The notes below the pieces were generated by a model. The model did no database searches. It was not told the DNA's origin and was given only the letters and a program-made list of their open reading frames with translations. A stretch of DNA of 10,028 bases from Pseudopedobacter sp045629485 (GTDB lineage Bacteria > Bacteroidota > Bacteroidia > Sphingobacteriales > Sphingobacteriaceae), in NCBI GenBank assembly GCA_045629485.1, contig JAZQRF010000319.1, forward strand, positions 1-10,028, read 5' to 3'. The first letter of the stretch is position 1; the number at the start of each line of letters is the position of its first letter. The translations under genes were made by a program, and so were the position numbers. Positions 1-6,230 of this stretch are shown here, piece by piece.

Positions 1-240
1 GTCGAAAGGTTTGATTTGCTCCATCAGGTTATCTACCAGTTCCTGGGCTTTTATTTCAGGGAAACCGGGAATATCATAAATTGGTTTCTGAGGATATATT
101 TCTGAAAGCTGTCCGCCAATCTGGGGAAGCGCATCCACCAGGTGGCAACGCATTTTTAATAATCCGGCTTCAAAAACGGCAAACAAGCCTACGGGGCCTG
201 CACCAATAATGCAAAGGTCTGTGCTAATATTTGTATTCAT
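1..240 (-). CDS. Ferredoxin--NADP reductase, thioredoxin-reductase-like type (N-terminal part)
   Basis: The first 80 codons are visible; the rest lies beyond base 1. The N-terminus carries the FAD-binding Rossmann motif GAGPVG at residues 13-18, an acidic residue at the end of the second strand (Asp36), and the segment IGGQLSEIYP at 41-50, which is characteristic of TrxR-like ferredoxin-NADP reductases. Such flavoproteins move electrons between NADPH and ferredoxin or flavodoxin in the cytoplasm and are usually about 340-350 residues long, so roughly three quarters of the protein is missing here. The start at base 240 places the Rossmann motif where the family has it. No clear Shine-Dalgarno sequence precedes the start, only a T-rich stretch, which is common in Bacteroidota. 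A related TrxR-fold oxidoreductase is the alternative. Confidence 0.88.
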   Translation of the reverse strand, partial: MNTNISTDLCIIGAGPVGLFAVFEAGLLKMRCHLVDALPQIGGQLSEIYPQKPIYDIPGFPEIKAQELVDNLMEQIKPFD

Positions 241-312
241 AAAAAAGATGTCATAAATGTGTTAAGCTTTGTACTCCTAGTTTTCCAACAACCATGCCAT
301 GGGGCGTAATGG

Positions 313-911
313 CTACCGGGTGAATGTAATGTTTTTACTCCTTAAAAGCGGGATACAGGTAGCGGTTTGCACTCCGGGGAACACCATTTCTTTATCCCAG
401 TCTTTAGGCTTTTCTTTAGACCACACATACCAGGAGTAGTATTTAGAAGTGCTATCAGCCCTGGCTGCCTGGTACCATTGGTGTTCTATAGAGGTATGGT
501 TAAGCACAATATCCATAATTACGCGTATCCCTTTCTGTTTGGCAGCCTTATAAAGGTGTCAAAGTCGGTATCAGATCCTAGTTTTTGGTCTATTTCATAA
601 AAGTTGGTCACGTCGTATCCGTCGTCTTTTTCCGGACTTGGATGAAAAGGAGAAAGCCATATTACATCAACACCCAAAGAATCCAGGTAAGGGAGTTTTG
701 CTGCCAAACCATTAAAGTCTCCAATGCCGTCTCCATCACTGTCTTTAAAGGCTTTCACATCAAGGTTATAAATTACTGCGTTACGGTACCAGGTATCGGC
801 TACCGGCTGTTCATTAGTAGAAGGGTTATATTTACAGGCGCCCAGCAGTAAGAGGAAAAAGAACAGCAGCTGGCTTTTATAAGGGAAAAAAGGGTGGTTA
901 AAGTTTTTCAT
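313..911 (-). pseudogene. Broken GH13 alpha-amylase-family lipoprotein gene (frameshift and 3' truncation)
   Basis: The 5' part (911-519) starts with a lipoprotein signal (lipobox LLGAC, Cys26). It continues into the GH13 N-terminus: DSDGDGIGDFNGL at about 57-69, then LGVDVIWLSPFHPSP and DDGYDV near 79-101. The frame breaks at bases 550-551, where a codon lies one base short; in the next frame the protein resumes as KAAKQKGIRVIMDIVLNHTS, which includes conserved region I (D-x-x-x-NH). That second frame runs to a stop at 313, soon after MVFPGVQ. About 200 residues remain of a family usually above 450, so the catalytic nucleophile and acid/base are gone. The intact relative would be a surface enzyme like trehalose synthase or an alpha-glucosidase. 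A single-base assembly error could explain the frameshift but not the missing 3' end. Confidence 0.85.
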
Positions 912-1056
912 GGTATGGTATATTCCGGCATCAGATCAAAAAAAAATGTTGTTCTTGTCTCTTTACCTCAGCAAAAGCGATGGCGAAGGAAGCGGAGGAT
1001 GCCGACCTGTATATTTACAGCATTTGCTGCGGCCTGTTTTGATGAGGGGTTTGGTA

Positions 1057-1106
1057 AAACCGGCCCGGCCATGATTTTTTAAGCTACCAAAAGGCCGGGC
1101 CAGTTT
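1057..1106 (-). terminator. Hairpin terminator behind the short-chain dehydrogenase gene
   Basis: GGCCCGGCC at 1062-1070 pairs perfectly with GGCCGGGCC at 1093-1101. AAAAC-type flanks extend the stem to 13 of 14 pairs (1057-1070 with 1093-1106) around a 22-nt loop. Read on the minus strand, the stem lies just downstream of the dehydrogenase stop at 1143 and ends in a short T run (GTTTTA), as expected for intrinsic termination. It would also shield the GH13 remnant from upstream transcription. Confidence 0.65.
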
Positions 1107-1142
1107 ATAAACTCTAATTGTTTGTTAACCAGGTAACAGGTA

Positions 1143-1940
1143 CTAACTTTTGTTGACAGGCTCCTGTTGTTTACCCATCATTTCTGTTTGTTTTTCATCA
1201 GACATGACATTGCCCATGGCTACCTGCATTTTGTTTTTAAAACCAGAAACCACCATGTCTTTGCCGGCCAGCATGGCTTCATAACCATCTTTAGCTACTT
1301 TGGCAGGGTCTGCAAGATCTTGCTCCTGTACAATTTTAGCCTCGTTCATGTTTGCTTTATTAAAAAAGTCGGTATCTGTTGCGCCGGGCAATAACGAGGT
1401 AATGGTAACCCCGGTATCTTTAATTTCGTTGTTTACCGCTTCGCTAAAAAAATGAACAAAAGCTTTTGTGCCGTGGTAAACTGCCTGCCATGGCCCCGGA
1501 GATTTGCTGGCAATAGATGCCAGGTTTAGTATACGGCCTTCGCCTTTGCGCACCATATCTTTTAAAACGTATTTTGTTAAAGATACCAGTGCAACAATAT
1601 TTAACTGTATAATCTCCAGTTCTCTATCCAGGTCGTTTTCAACAAATAAACCATAGGCTCCCTGGCCGGCATTATTTACTAAAATATCTACAGCTAAACC
1701 TTCGTTCCGAATGTTATCGTACAATTCCTTTGCTGCTCCGGGGATTGCTAAATCTTGTGGGAAGTTAACCACCTCTACACCATATTCTTTTTTAAATTCT
1801 CCGGAAACTTTCAGCAGTTCCTGCTCATCACGGGCTACATGTATCAGGTTGTAACCATCTTTGGCCATGAGCCGGGCCAGTTCTAATCCAATGCCGCTGG
1901 TGGCACCGGTAATAAGTGCATATTTATTCTTGTTTTCCAT
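1143..1940 (-). CDS. Classical short-chain dehydrogenase/reductase (SDR)
   Basis: This 265-residue protein has every landmark of a classical SDR. The cofactor loop TGATSGIG lies at 11-18 and NNAG at 89-92. The catalytic tetrad is Asn114, Ser142, Tyr155 and Lys159 (YHGTK), and LLPGATDT at 183-190 follows. These enzymes are cytoplasmic NAD(P)-dependent oxidoreductases; the substrate cannot be read from the sequence. The overall type resembles the DltE/YqjQ-like SDRs of general oxidoreductase function. The last 25 or so residues, rich in Lys, Gln and Met, extend past the usual SDR end. The gene stands alone on the minus strand, divergent from the esterase gene across 124 bp, with its own hairpin terminator. 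Confidence 0.95.
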   Translation of the reverse strand: MENKNKYALITGATSGIGLELARLMAKDGYNLIHVARDEQELLKVSGEFKKEYGVEVVNFPQDLAIPGAAKELYDNIRNEGLAVDILVNNAGQGAYGLFVENDLDRELEIIQLNIVALVSLTKYVLKDMVRKGEGRILNLASIASKSPGPWQAVYHGTKAFVHFFSEAVNNEIKDTGVTITSLLPGATDTDFFNKANMNEAKIVQEQDLADPAKVAKDGYEAMLAGKDMVVSGFKNKMQVAMGNVMSDEKQTEMMGKQQEPVNKS

Positions 1941-2064
1941 AACAGGTAGTATTGATGTATTTATAAAACATACTGGGTAAAAAAAAGTTTATTGAAATTT
2001 TATTGGTTTATAAAAGGAATCTTAACCTATATTAGTTGTAGGTTACATATTTTATTAGCTACAG
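1941..2064. promoter_or_regulatory. Divergent intergenic region that must hold promoters for the SDR and esterase genes
   Basis: This AT-rich 124-bp spacer separates two divergent genes, so both promoters are expected here. I looked for the Bacteroidota pattern (TTTG near -33, TAnnTTTG near -7) and found only partial matches on either strand, such as TATGTTTT reading toward the SDR gene. The location of the promoters is therefore inferred from gene layout, not from clear boxes. No strong Shine-Dalgarno sequence precedes either start. Confidence 0.4.
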
Positions 2065-2934
2065 ATGAATATTTTATTTCCGAATCTAAAATTTAAGAAA
2101 CACAGGCATTTTGTTAAGTTATCTATTCTGCTTTTATGCCTGCTTTATTCGGGCCCTGGTTTCAGCCAGGCTACACTCCCGGAGAAGAATATTTCCTATT
2201 ATCCGGAAGCTGTAGCTCAGAAGGATACCTATATCAAGTCTCAGTGTACTTTAGATATCCATTATCCAAAAGCTACCAAGAACTTTGCAACGGTAGTTTG
2301 GTTCCATGGCGGGAGTATAACCGGCGGCCAGAAAGAGATCCCCAAAGAATTAACAGATAAAGGCATTGCAGTAATTGGCGTAGGGTACAGGTTATCGCCT
2401 AAAGTAAAAGCACCTGCTTATATAGAAGATGCTGCTGCTGCCATTGCATGGGCTTTTAAAAATATAGAGAGATATGGGGGGAATAAGAACCTGATATTTG
2501 TTTCGGGACATTCGGCCGGCGGATACCTTGGGATGATGGTAGGCCTTGATAAACAATATTTAAACAAACACCAGATAGACGCCAATGCCATAGCCGGGCT
2601 TATCCCCTTTAGCGGACAGGCTATTACCCATTTTACTATCCGGCAGGAGAACGGCATAAGCGCTACACAGCCAATTATCGATAAATATGCGCCGCTGTAT
2701 CATGTAAGAGGAGATGCTGCGCCAATGCTTTTGATTACCGGCGACAGGGAAATGGAACTTTTGGGCAGGTACGAAGAAAATGCTTACCTCAGCAGGATGA
2801 TGAAGTTAGCCGGCCACAAATTTACCCGCCTTTACGAGTTGCAGGGATTTGACCATGGTACCATGGCTGCTCCTTCTTTTCCATTATTGCTTAAAGAAGT
2901 AAACAGGCTAAAAGAGGAGATCGTTAAAAAATAA
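2065..2934 (+). CDS. Secreted alpha/beta-hydrolase esterase (BD-FAE / carboxylesterase-like)
   Basis: The 289-residue protein opens with a basic segment (KKHRH) and a hydrophobic stretch at about 17-32, ending in a probable signal-peptidase site near GFSQA (32-36). Export to the periplasm or beyond is therefore likely. The hydrolase core shows the oxyanion HGG at 81-83, the nucleophile elbow GHSAGG (Ser150), a probable catalytic Asp227 in ITGDRE, and His264 in GFDHGT. Order and spacing fit a serine carboxylic-ester hydrolase of the BD-FAE/esterase-lipase group. Substrates of relatives include acetylated or feruloylated polysaccharides, but nothing here fixes the substrate. It is transcribed alone, divergent from the SDR gene. 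Confidence 0.92.
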   Translation: MNILFPNLKFKKHRHFVKLSILLLCLLYSGPGFSQATLPEKNISYYPEAVAQKDTYIKSQCTLDIHYPKATKNFATVVWFHGGSITGGQKEIPKELTDKGIAVIGVGYRLSPKVKAPAYIEDAAAAIAWAFKNIERYGGNKNLIFVSGHSAGGYLGMMVGLDKQYLNKHQIDANAIAGLIPFSGQAITHFTIRQENGISATQPIIDKYAPLYHVRGDAAPMLLITGDREMELLGRYEENAYLSRMMKLAGHKFTRLYELQGFDHGTMAAPSFPLLLKEVNRLKEEIVKK

Positions 2935-3023
2935 GCCTTTATTAAGCCATCTATTAGCTTGCGCAGATGAAATAGCTGTGTGATGCTGCCGGCTGGATTA
3001 AAGCGGCATAATATTGGTGATTA

Positions 3024-3045
3024 AGCTATAAAAATATCTATAGCT
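3024..3045 (+). promoter_or_regulatory. Hairpin directly abutting the next start codon
   Basis: AGCTATA (3024-3030) and TATAGCT (3039-3045) form a perfect 7-bp stem with an 8-nt AT-rich loop. Its last base touches the ATG at 3046, so in mRNA it would lie over the ribosome landing zone. The stem is AT-rich and weak, and chance is a fair alternative. Confidence 0.3.
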
Positions 3046-3675
3046 ATGAAAAACGAAGAAAACGCACCTATTGGCGAAGAGCATGTACCCGAACAGTACA
3101 AAGGATCTGAGATGAATGCGGTGGAAGAGCTGGTTTGTGATACGGAAGCAGATGCGATCCGGATTTTTAATGTAGTAAAGCAACGTCTGCTGGATGTAAA
3201 TAACTGGGGCGAAATAGCAGAGCTACCCATGTCATCCTTCAGGTTAACCGATGCCCTGGGACAGGAGATTCCAGGACCGGCCAAAGAAGGCGACTATTTT
3301 AAAATTGATATCCCCGGACCCGGTACCGAAGCCGGAAAAGGTTTCGACTGGGTGGTGGTAGAATCTATCAAAGCAGAAAAGAATGCCGAAGGTGAATACC
3401 TGAGCATGCGGGTGAGGCCTGTGGCCAATCCTTCTGGTGAAAGCAGCGATGTTGCACATTTTCTGGAAGATGCGGCTACCTCTACCTTCCAGGTGAAACG
3501 CATGGGCACCACCATTACTGCAGAAGAACACGGCAGAAACGAAGTCCCCAATACCGATACCGATAAAACTCTTGATAATGCCAGGAACTCCCTTGTAGGC
3601 TGGGGAGCCAAGCTGGGCTTATCTTACCCGCAGTGGAAAGGTTTGGTGATGGGTTTGTTGGATTTTGAGAAGTGA
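3046..3675 (+). CDS. Conserved-looking hypothetical protein, 209 aa
   Basis: I do not recognise a named family. The protein is acidic, without signal peptide or membrane segment, so it is probably cytoplasmic. Residues 25-60 look helical (AVEELVCDTEADAIRIFNVV) and lead into LLDVNNWGEIAE. A beta-rich core follows with EGDYFKIDIPGPG at 81-93 and DWVVVESI at 101-108. The arrangement of an N-terminal helix, the VNNW turn and then a strand-rich ligand-pocket-like core recalls SRPBCC/START-like proteins, but that is only an impression. The C-terminus (GWGAKLGLSYPQWKGLVMGL) is hydrophobic and Trp-rich. Coding character is strong: regular amino-acid composition and G/C-rich third positions as in its left neighbours. 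It converges on the FN3 gene across a repeat-filled spacer. Confidence 0.85.
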   Translation: MKNEENAPIGEEHVPEQYKGSEMNAVEELVCDTEADAIRIFNVVKQRLLDVNNWGEIAELPMSSFRLTDALGQEIPGPAKEGDYFKIDIPGPGTEAGKGFDWVVVESIKAEKNAEGEYLSMRVRPVANPSGESSDVAHFLEDAATSTFQVKRMGTTITAEEHGRNEVPNTDTDKTLDNARNSLVGWGAKLGLSYPQWKGLVMGLLDFEK

Positions 3676-3707
3676 GGGGAAGTGGAGGGAAGGAGAGAAT
3701 GTGTGGA

Positions 3708-3932
3708 GAATGAGGGAATGAGGGAATGAGAGAATTTGTTGATTTGTTGATTTGTCAATTTGGTGATGAGGGAATTTGTTGATTTGTCAATTTGGTGATG
3801 AGAGAATTTGTTGATTTGTTGATTTGTCAATTTGGTGATGAGGGAATTTGTTGATTTGTCAATTTGATGATGAGGGAATTTGTTGATTTGTTGATTTGAT
3901 GATGAGGGAATTTGTTGATTTGTCAATTTGAT
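3708..3932. repeat. Higher-order tandem repeat built from octamers (array 1)
   Basis: Six units follow one another at 3725-3764, 3765-3796, 3797-3836, 3837-3868, 3869-3900 and 3901-3932, with lengths 40, 32, 40, 32, 32 and 32, all multiples of eight. Each is assembled from octamers such as TTGTTGAT, TTGTCAAT, TTGGTGAT and GAGGGAAT; units differ by one extra octamer or by G/A changes. A degenerate GAATGAGG octamer run leads in from about 3708. The array begins about 30 nt behind the 209-aa gene's stop codon. The period is not a multiple of three, which argues against coding. Confidence 0.9.
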
Positions 3933-3995
3933 GATGAGAGAGCCTATCAGGTTTGTAGAGTTAAATTGGGTGTCTCTGAGGGGTATCCAATAAAT

Positions 3996-4043
3996 AAGAG
4001 TTTCCAGCCTCGTGGTTAATACTTACAGGAGCTAGAAACTCTT
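3996..4043. terminator. Bidirectional intrinsic terminator between convergent genes
   Basis: AAGAGTTTCCAGC (3996-4008) pairs with GCTAGAAACTCTT (4031-4043) at 12 of 13 positions around a 22-nt loop. The right arm runs into a T stretch (CTTTTTATTA), so it should stop plus-strand transcription from the 209-aa gene. The A-rich left flank makes it usable for the minus-strand FN3 gene as well. Confidence 0.75.
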
Positions 4044-4054
4044 TTTATTATGTA

Positions 4055-4085
4055 TGCGGAGCAATGTTTCGCTTCAGACTCCGCA
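4055..4085. other. Second small hairpin next to the terminator
   Basis: TGCGGAG (4055-4061) and CTCCGCA (4079-4085) form a perfect 7-bp G/C-rich stem with a 17-nt loop. It lacks a T tail of its own. It may be a backup stop signal or a short dispersed palindrome; the sequence alone does not say which. Confidence 0.35.
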
Positions 4086-4106
4086 CAAAGGGCAGGGAAC
4101 TTTCAA

Positions 4107-4170
4107 TTATCTAGTTATCTTATTGACTAATTGTCCAATTGTCCAATCGTCAAATCGTTCAATCATCTAA
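4107..4170. repeat. Octamer repeat (array 2), abutting the FN3 gene stop
   Basis: Eight consecutive degenerate octamers occur in register: TTATCTAG, TTATCTTA, TTGACTAA, TTGTCCAA twice, TCGTCAAA, TCGTTCAA and TCATCTAA. The period is again eight, and members resemble those of array 1 (TTGTCCAA against TTGTCAAT). The array ends four bases before the minus-strand stop codon of the FN3 gene (4174-4176). Confidence 0.75.
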
Positions 4171-4173
4171 TGA

Positions 4174-4788
4174 TTATTGCACTACCCGGCTCAACACCTC
4201 GGTACAGCATTCCTGGTTTTTACGGCCAATCACTCTTATACGGGCATAGTAACGTACATTACTTTTTAGGTTTCTGATGGTAAGCTTACGGCGGCTGCTG
4301 GCCTGGGTGTACCACTTGGCATTTTCGATGTTGGGGTCTTCTGTAATATCGAACAGGTAGCCGGTGGCATTGCTGGCAGTTTTACAGCTCAATACCAGTT
4401 CACCGGGCAACAAACCGTCTGACAGTATAAAATCTTTGGGAGAACCTAAAGTATTATCTCCGTGTGCGCTAAGTTCGAAACCGCTGGATATTAATTTTGC
4501 CCGGTCGCCATTTGCCTGCGCCTGTATATACATACCTAATTGGTACAAAGCGGCCAGCAGCACTTCCCTCGCCTGGTTCTTTAACGCAATAAAATGGCGG
4601 TCGCCGGTAACTGTTTTCTCCAGCGCCTCTATGTATGCCGTTCGTTTCTCAGCAACTTCAAGAATAGGGGGTACGGTGGTAGGGAAACTAGGGTTTCCTG
4701 TTAAAGAATTCACCACATCGTTAGAACGGGTAACAAGGTTAGCGTCAGACAATTTTTTGCAATCAATGTTAAGTCGACAATATTTCAT
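4174..4788 (-). CDS. Fibronectin type III domain protein, hypothetical, 204 aa
   Basis: The N-terminal half (about 40-105) looks helical, with heptad-like hydrophobics in ILEVAEKRTAYIEALEKTV and AREVLLAALYQLGMYIQ. The C-terminal part (about 118-204) reads as one fibronectin-III sandwich: GELVLSCKTASNATGYLFDI, then RKLTIRNLKSNVRYYARIRVIG, with the Tyr/Leu pattern of FN3 strands E and F. No signal peptide is apparent. FN3 domains mediate protein or carbohydrate contacts; no enzyme motif is present and the role is unknown. The start at 4788 is the first ATG of the open frame. The gene appears monocistronic and shares a terminator region with the convergent 209-aa gene. Confidence 0.82.
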   Translation of the reverse strand: MKYCRLNIDCKKLSDANLVTRSNDVVNSLTGNPSFPTTVPPILEVAEKRTAYIEALEKTVTGDRHFIALKNQAREVLLAALYQLGMYIQAQANGDRAKLISSGFELSAHGDNTLGSPKDFILSDGLLPGELVLSCKTASNATGYLFDITEDPNIENAKWYTQASSRRKLTIRNLKSNVRYYARIRVIGRKNQECCTEVLSRVVQ

Positions 4789-4890
4789 GTTTTTAAGTTT
4801 TTAACCAGAGAGACATTTCCCTGGCATCCGGAAATGAAAGTAAATTTTTTAGAAAAACCATGCAAATCGCTGGCTGCCAGACGGGTAGTG

Positions 4891-4934
4891 TTTGGCAGGA
4901 AACGATATATTTGGCGAAATATCACGCATTTGGC
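4891..4934. repeat. Three TTTGGC motifs at exact 19-nt spacing
   Basis: TTTGGC starts at 4891, 4910 and 4929, so the copies are exactly 19 nt apart; the following bases vary (AGG, GAA, AGA). The middle copy also completes TATATTTG (4906-4913), which matches the Bacteroidota -7 box TAnnTTTG, but no -33 box sits at the usual distance. Possible readings are a protein-binding iteron row or a degenerate repeat. Confidence 0.45.
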
Positions 4935-5030
4935 AGAAGGTTTTCATGAAATTTTTCGCAACCGGGTAATGGAGTTAGACAAAATCTTATTTTTAAAAGG
5001 TTTTTTCATTCTAATTTTCGAGAACAAACC

Positions 5031-5198
5031 TTAAGTTTTTGCCGAATTCCTTAAATTTTTTTATCAAAGACTTTAAGTTTTTGCCGGTTTCCATAAAGTT
5101 TTGCACCAAAGACTTAAAAGAAAAGTGCTCTTCCTTAAAGTTTTGCATCAAAGACTTTAAGTTTTTGCCTGTTTCCATAAAGTTTTCTGCCACAAACG
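5031..5198. repeat. Four imperfect 42-bp tandem units
   Basis: Units run 5031-5072, 5073-5114, 5115-5156 and 5157 to about 5198. Units 2 and 4 are closest: a 40-nt stretch (5063-5102 and 5147-5186) differs at a single base. Each unit centres on TTAAGTTTTTGCC, CCATAAAGTTTT and CAAAGACT. As 42 is a multiple of three, both strands stay open. Read on the minus strand from 5193 the units give a 14-residue repeat (FMETGKNLKSLMQN, FKEEHFSFKSLVQN and so on) with an amphipathic, coiled-coil-like pattern. Whether this is ever translated is unclear; I treat it as a repeat. Confidence 0.8.
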
Positions 5199-5508
5199 GT
5201 AAGAAAAAATGCTTTTACCTGAAGTTTTTAGAGATTGCTTAGAAGTGTTTCACTTAAAATGATCAGCCTTTAAGGGTTTCCCCCGGAGTTTTTTTTATTT
5301 ATTAGAGCGCATAAATGGTTTAACAAGACCTATTATAGGCTAAGCTTAAAGAAAATGAACCTGAATAAATTAGAATAGGCGAGGCGGAAGAGGATCTTAA
5401 GCCAGGAGAGAAATAAACTAGTCCCCATTTATGTCAAAACAAAGTTTTTACGAAAACAGGGGCCAGGTTGGTAAATAGCTGAATTTAGTAATGCTAAAGC
5501 ATAGGCAA

Positions 5509-5745
5509 TTAATTTTCGTGTTCTTCAAAAATAATATACACTAAGCCGAACAAGTGCTTGGCTACCAAAATAACAGAGGTATGCCGGTATTCTGCAAACT
5601 GGTAGATGTTAATTAATCCATTCTTGCCGAGGCCATAATGGTTTCTAATCATGTCCATTTCGCGGTAAACCTGCCTGTCTGATACATTAAGTAAAATCTT
5701 AAAATGAGCAGCGTAGAGAAACAAGGGTATAGGTTTCTTTTTCAT
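5509..5745 (-). CDS. Small winged-helix-turn-helix-like protein, 78 aa
   Basis: The protein starts MKKKPIPLF. Residues 17-40 (ILLNVSDRQVYREMDMIRNHYGLG) read as a helix-turn-helix: a short helix, a turn at VSD, then the recognition helix RQVYREMDMI. The segment INIYQFAEY at 45-53 resembles the wing and third helix seen in small excisionase/MerR-like wHTH proteins of Bacteroidota. A DNA-binding role is therefore plausible but unproven. The C-terminus is hydrophobic (SVILVAKHLFGLVYIIF), possibly a packing helix. The start codon is preceded by an AT-rich region without a visible Shine-Dalgarno sequence. It is the last gene before the accessory region, reading away from it, and may be a host gene or a small regulator. 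Confidence 0.65.
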   Translation of the reverse strand: MKKKPIPLFLYAAHFKILLNVSDRQVYREMDMIRNHYGLGKNGLINIYQFAEYRHTSVILVAKHLFGLVYIIFEEHEN

Positions 5746-5960
5746 AACTTATTGATTAAGTGGTTAATAAATAAATATCATATTAAATTTAAAACATTGT
5801 TTAGAGATTTTTAAATTTTTTTGAAAATTTTTTTCTGTTTTTTTATGAAAAGGCTTTTTTTAAACCATACGGCACTTTTTTTAATCTGATGGCAGGTAAA
5901 GGTTATGGCGCATAACAACCTGGTTGTGTGGGTGATGATTAAATTTTTGTTAGGGAAAAG

Positions 5961-6086
5961 GAGAATTTAAGGATCTGGATGATGTGGTTTTCTGAAAAAA
6001 GAAAAATCTTTTAGATTAATAATTTTTATATATTCGGAGTAATAAATTTCGCTATGATGATTATAGGGAAGACAGAGGAACTTATA
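5961..6086. repeat. Direct repeat copy A
   Basis: This 126-bp stretch matches 8811-8948 in the same orientation with about nine mismatches and one 12-nt insertion in the other copy (after the shared AATAAA). Its first bases encode the tail GEFKDLDDVVF plus stop, parallel to the end of the small ORF at 8726-8845, but an in-frame stop at 5951-5953 shows that only the tail is left. It looks like a remnant of a sequence that normally follows a RAYT gene. Confidence 0.85.
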
Positions 6087-6203
6087 AATAATACTGAATG
6101 AGAGGATTTATTGGGAGTTTTTGCTACAGGTGTCGATTTATAGGTTTAAGCTACCTGTATCTGCCTTTGGTGAGAATGATAAGTATGATCTGCTATATAA
6201 GAA

Positions 6204-6223
6204 ATATACGAATGTTCGTATAT
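6204..6223. promoter_or_regulatory. Perfect 20-bp palindrome upstream of the first cassette
   Basis: ATATACGAATGTTCGTATAT has two 9-bp arms that pair perfectly around a 2-nt centre. It ends 7 nt before the cassette junction and 47 nt before the DUF3626 start codon. The size suits a dimeric repressor operator near a promoter; it could instead be structure tied to the recombination site. Confidence 0.45.
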
Positions 6224-6230
6224 ATAATTG

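Larger units (their letters stand above)
4789..5508. other. 720-bp gene-free spacer, repeat-rich
   Basis: No convincing gene lies here. The left half holds a small odd palindrome CTGGCTGCCAG (4870-4880) and three TTTGGC motifs at 19-nt spacing (entry at 4891). The middle holds four 42-bp tandem units (entry at 5031). From about 5200 to 5508 I see no organised signal, only short frames interrupted by stops. Open frames on either strand through the 42-bp units are best explained by the period being a multiple of three. Confidence 0.6.
5746..6229. other. AT-rich spacer in front of the cassette array
   Basis: No supported gene is present. From 5746 to about 5880 the sequence is runs of A and T, probably including the promoter of the small wHTH gene. 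GTTATG and CATAAC (5902-5907 and 5911-5916) form a short palindrome reminiscent of cassette core sites. Repeat copy A follows (5961-6086), then about 115 bp of unremarkable sequence, then the 20-bp palindrome at 6204-6223. No integron integrase gene or recognisable attI precedes the first cassette. Confidence 0.55.

Noticed and set aside
3624..3926. Minus-strand 100-codon frame rich in NQQINK
   Set aside because: It is the translation of the octamer array; unit lengths of 32 and 40 are not multiples of three and the frame has no stable unit.
3708..3932. CRISPR array
   Set aside because: The repeated units are contiguous and made of octamers; there are no unique spacers of constant length and no cas genes.
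4834..5034. Plus-strand 66-codon frame
   Set aside because: No domain or regular coding character, and it lies in a repeat-rich spacer with a 19-nt period that does not fit codons.
5338..5470. Short frames such as IGEAEEDLKPGEK before a stop
   Set aside because: They are interrupted by stops in every frame and lack a start codon with support; nothing identifiable.
6097..6110. ATGAGAGGATTTA shared with 8738-8750
   Set aside because: A 13-base match on the wrong side of the direct repeat; in an AT-rich 10-kb window one such match is expected by chance.
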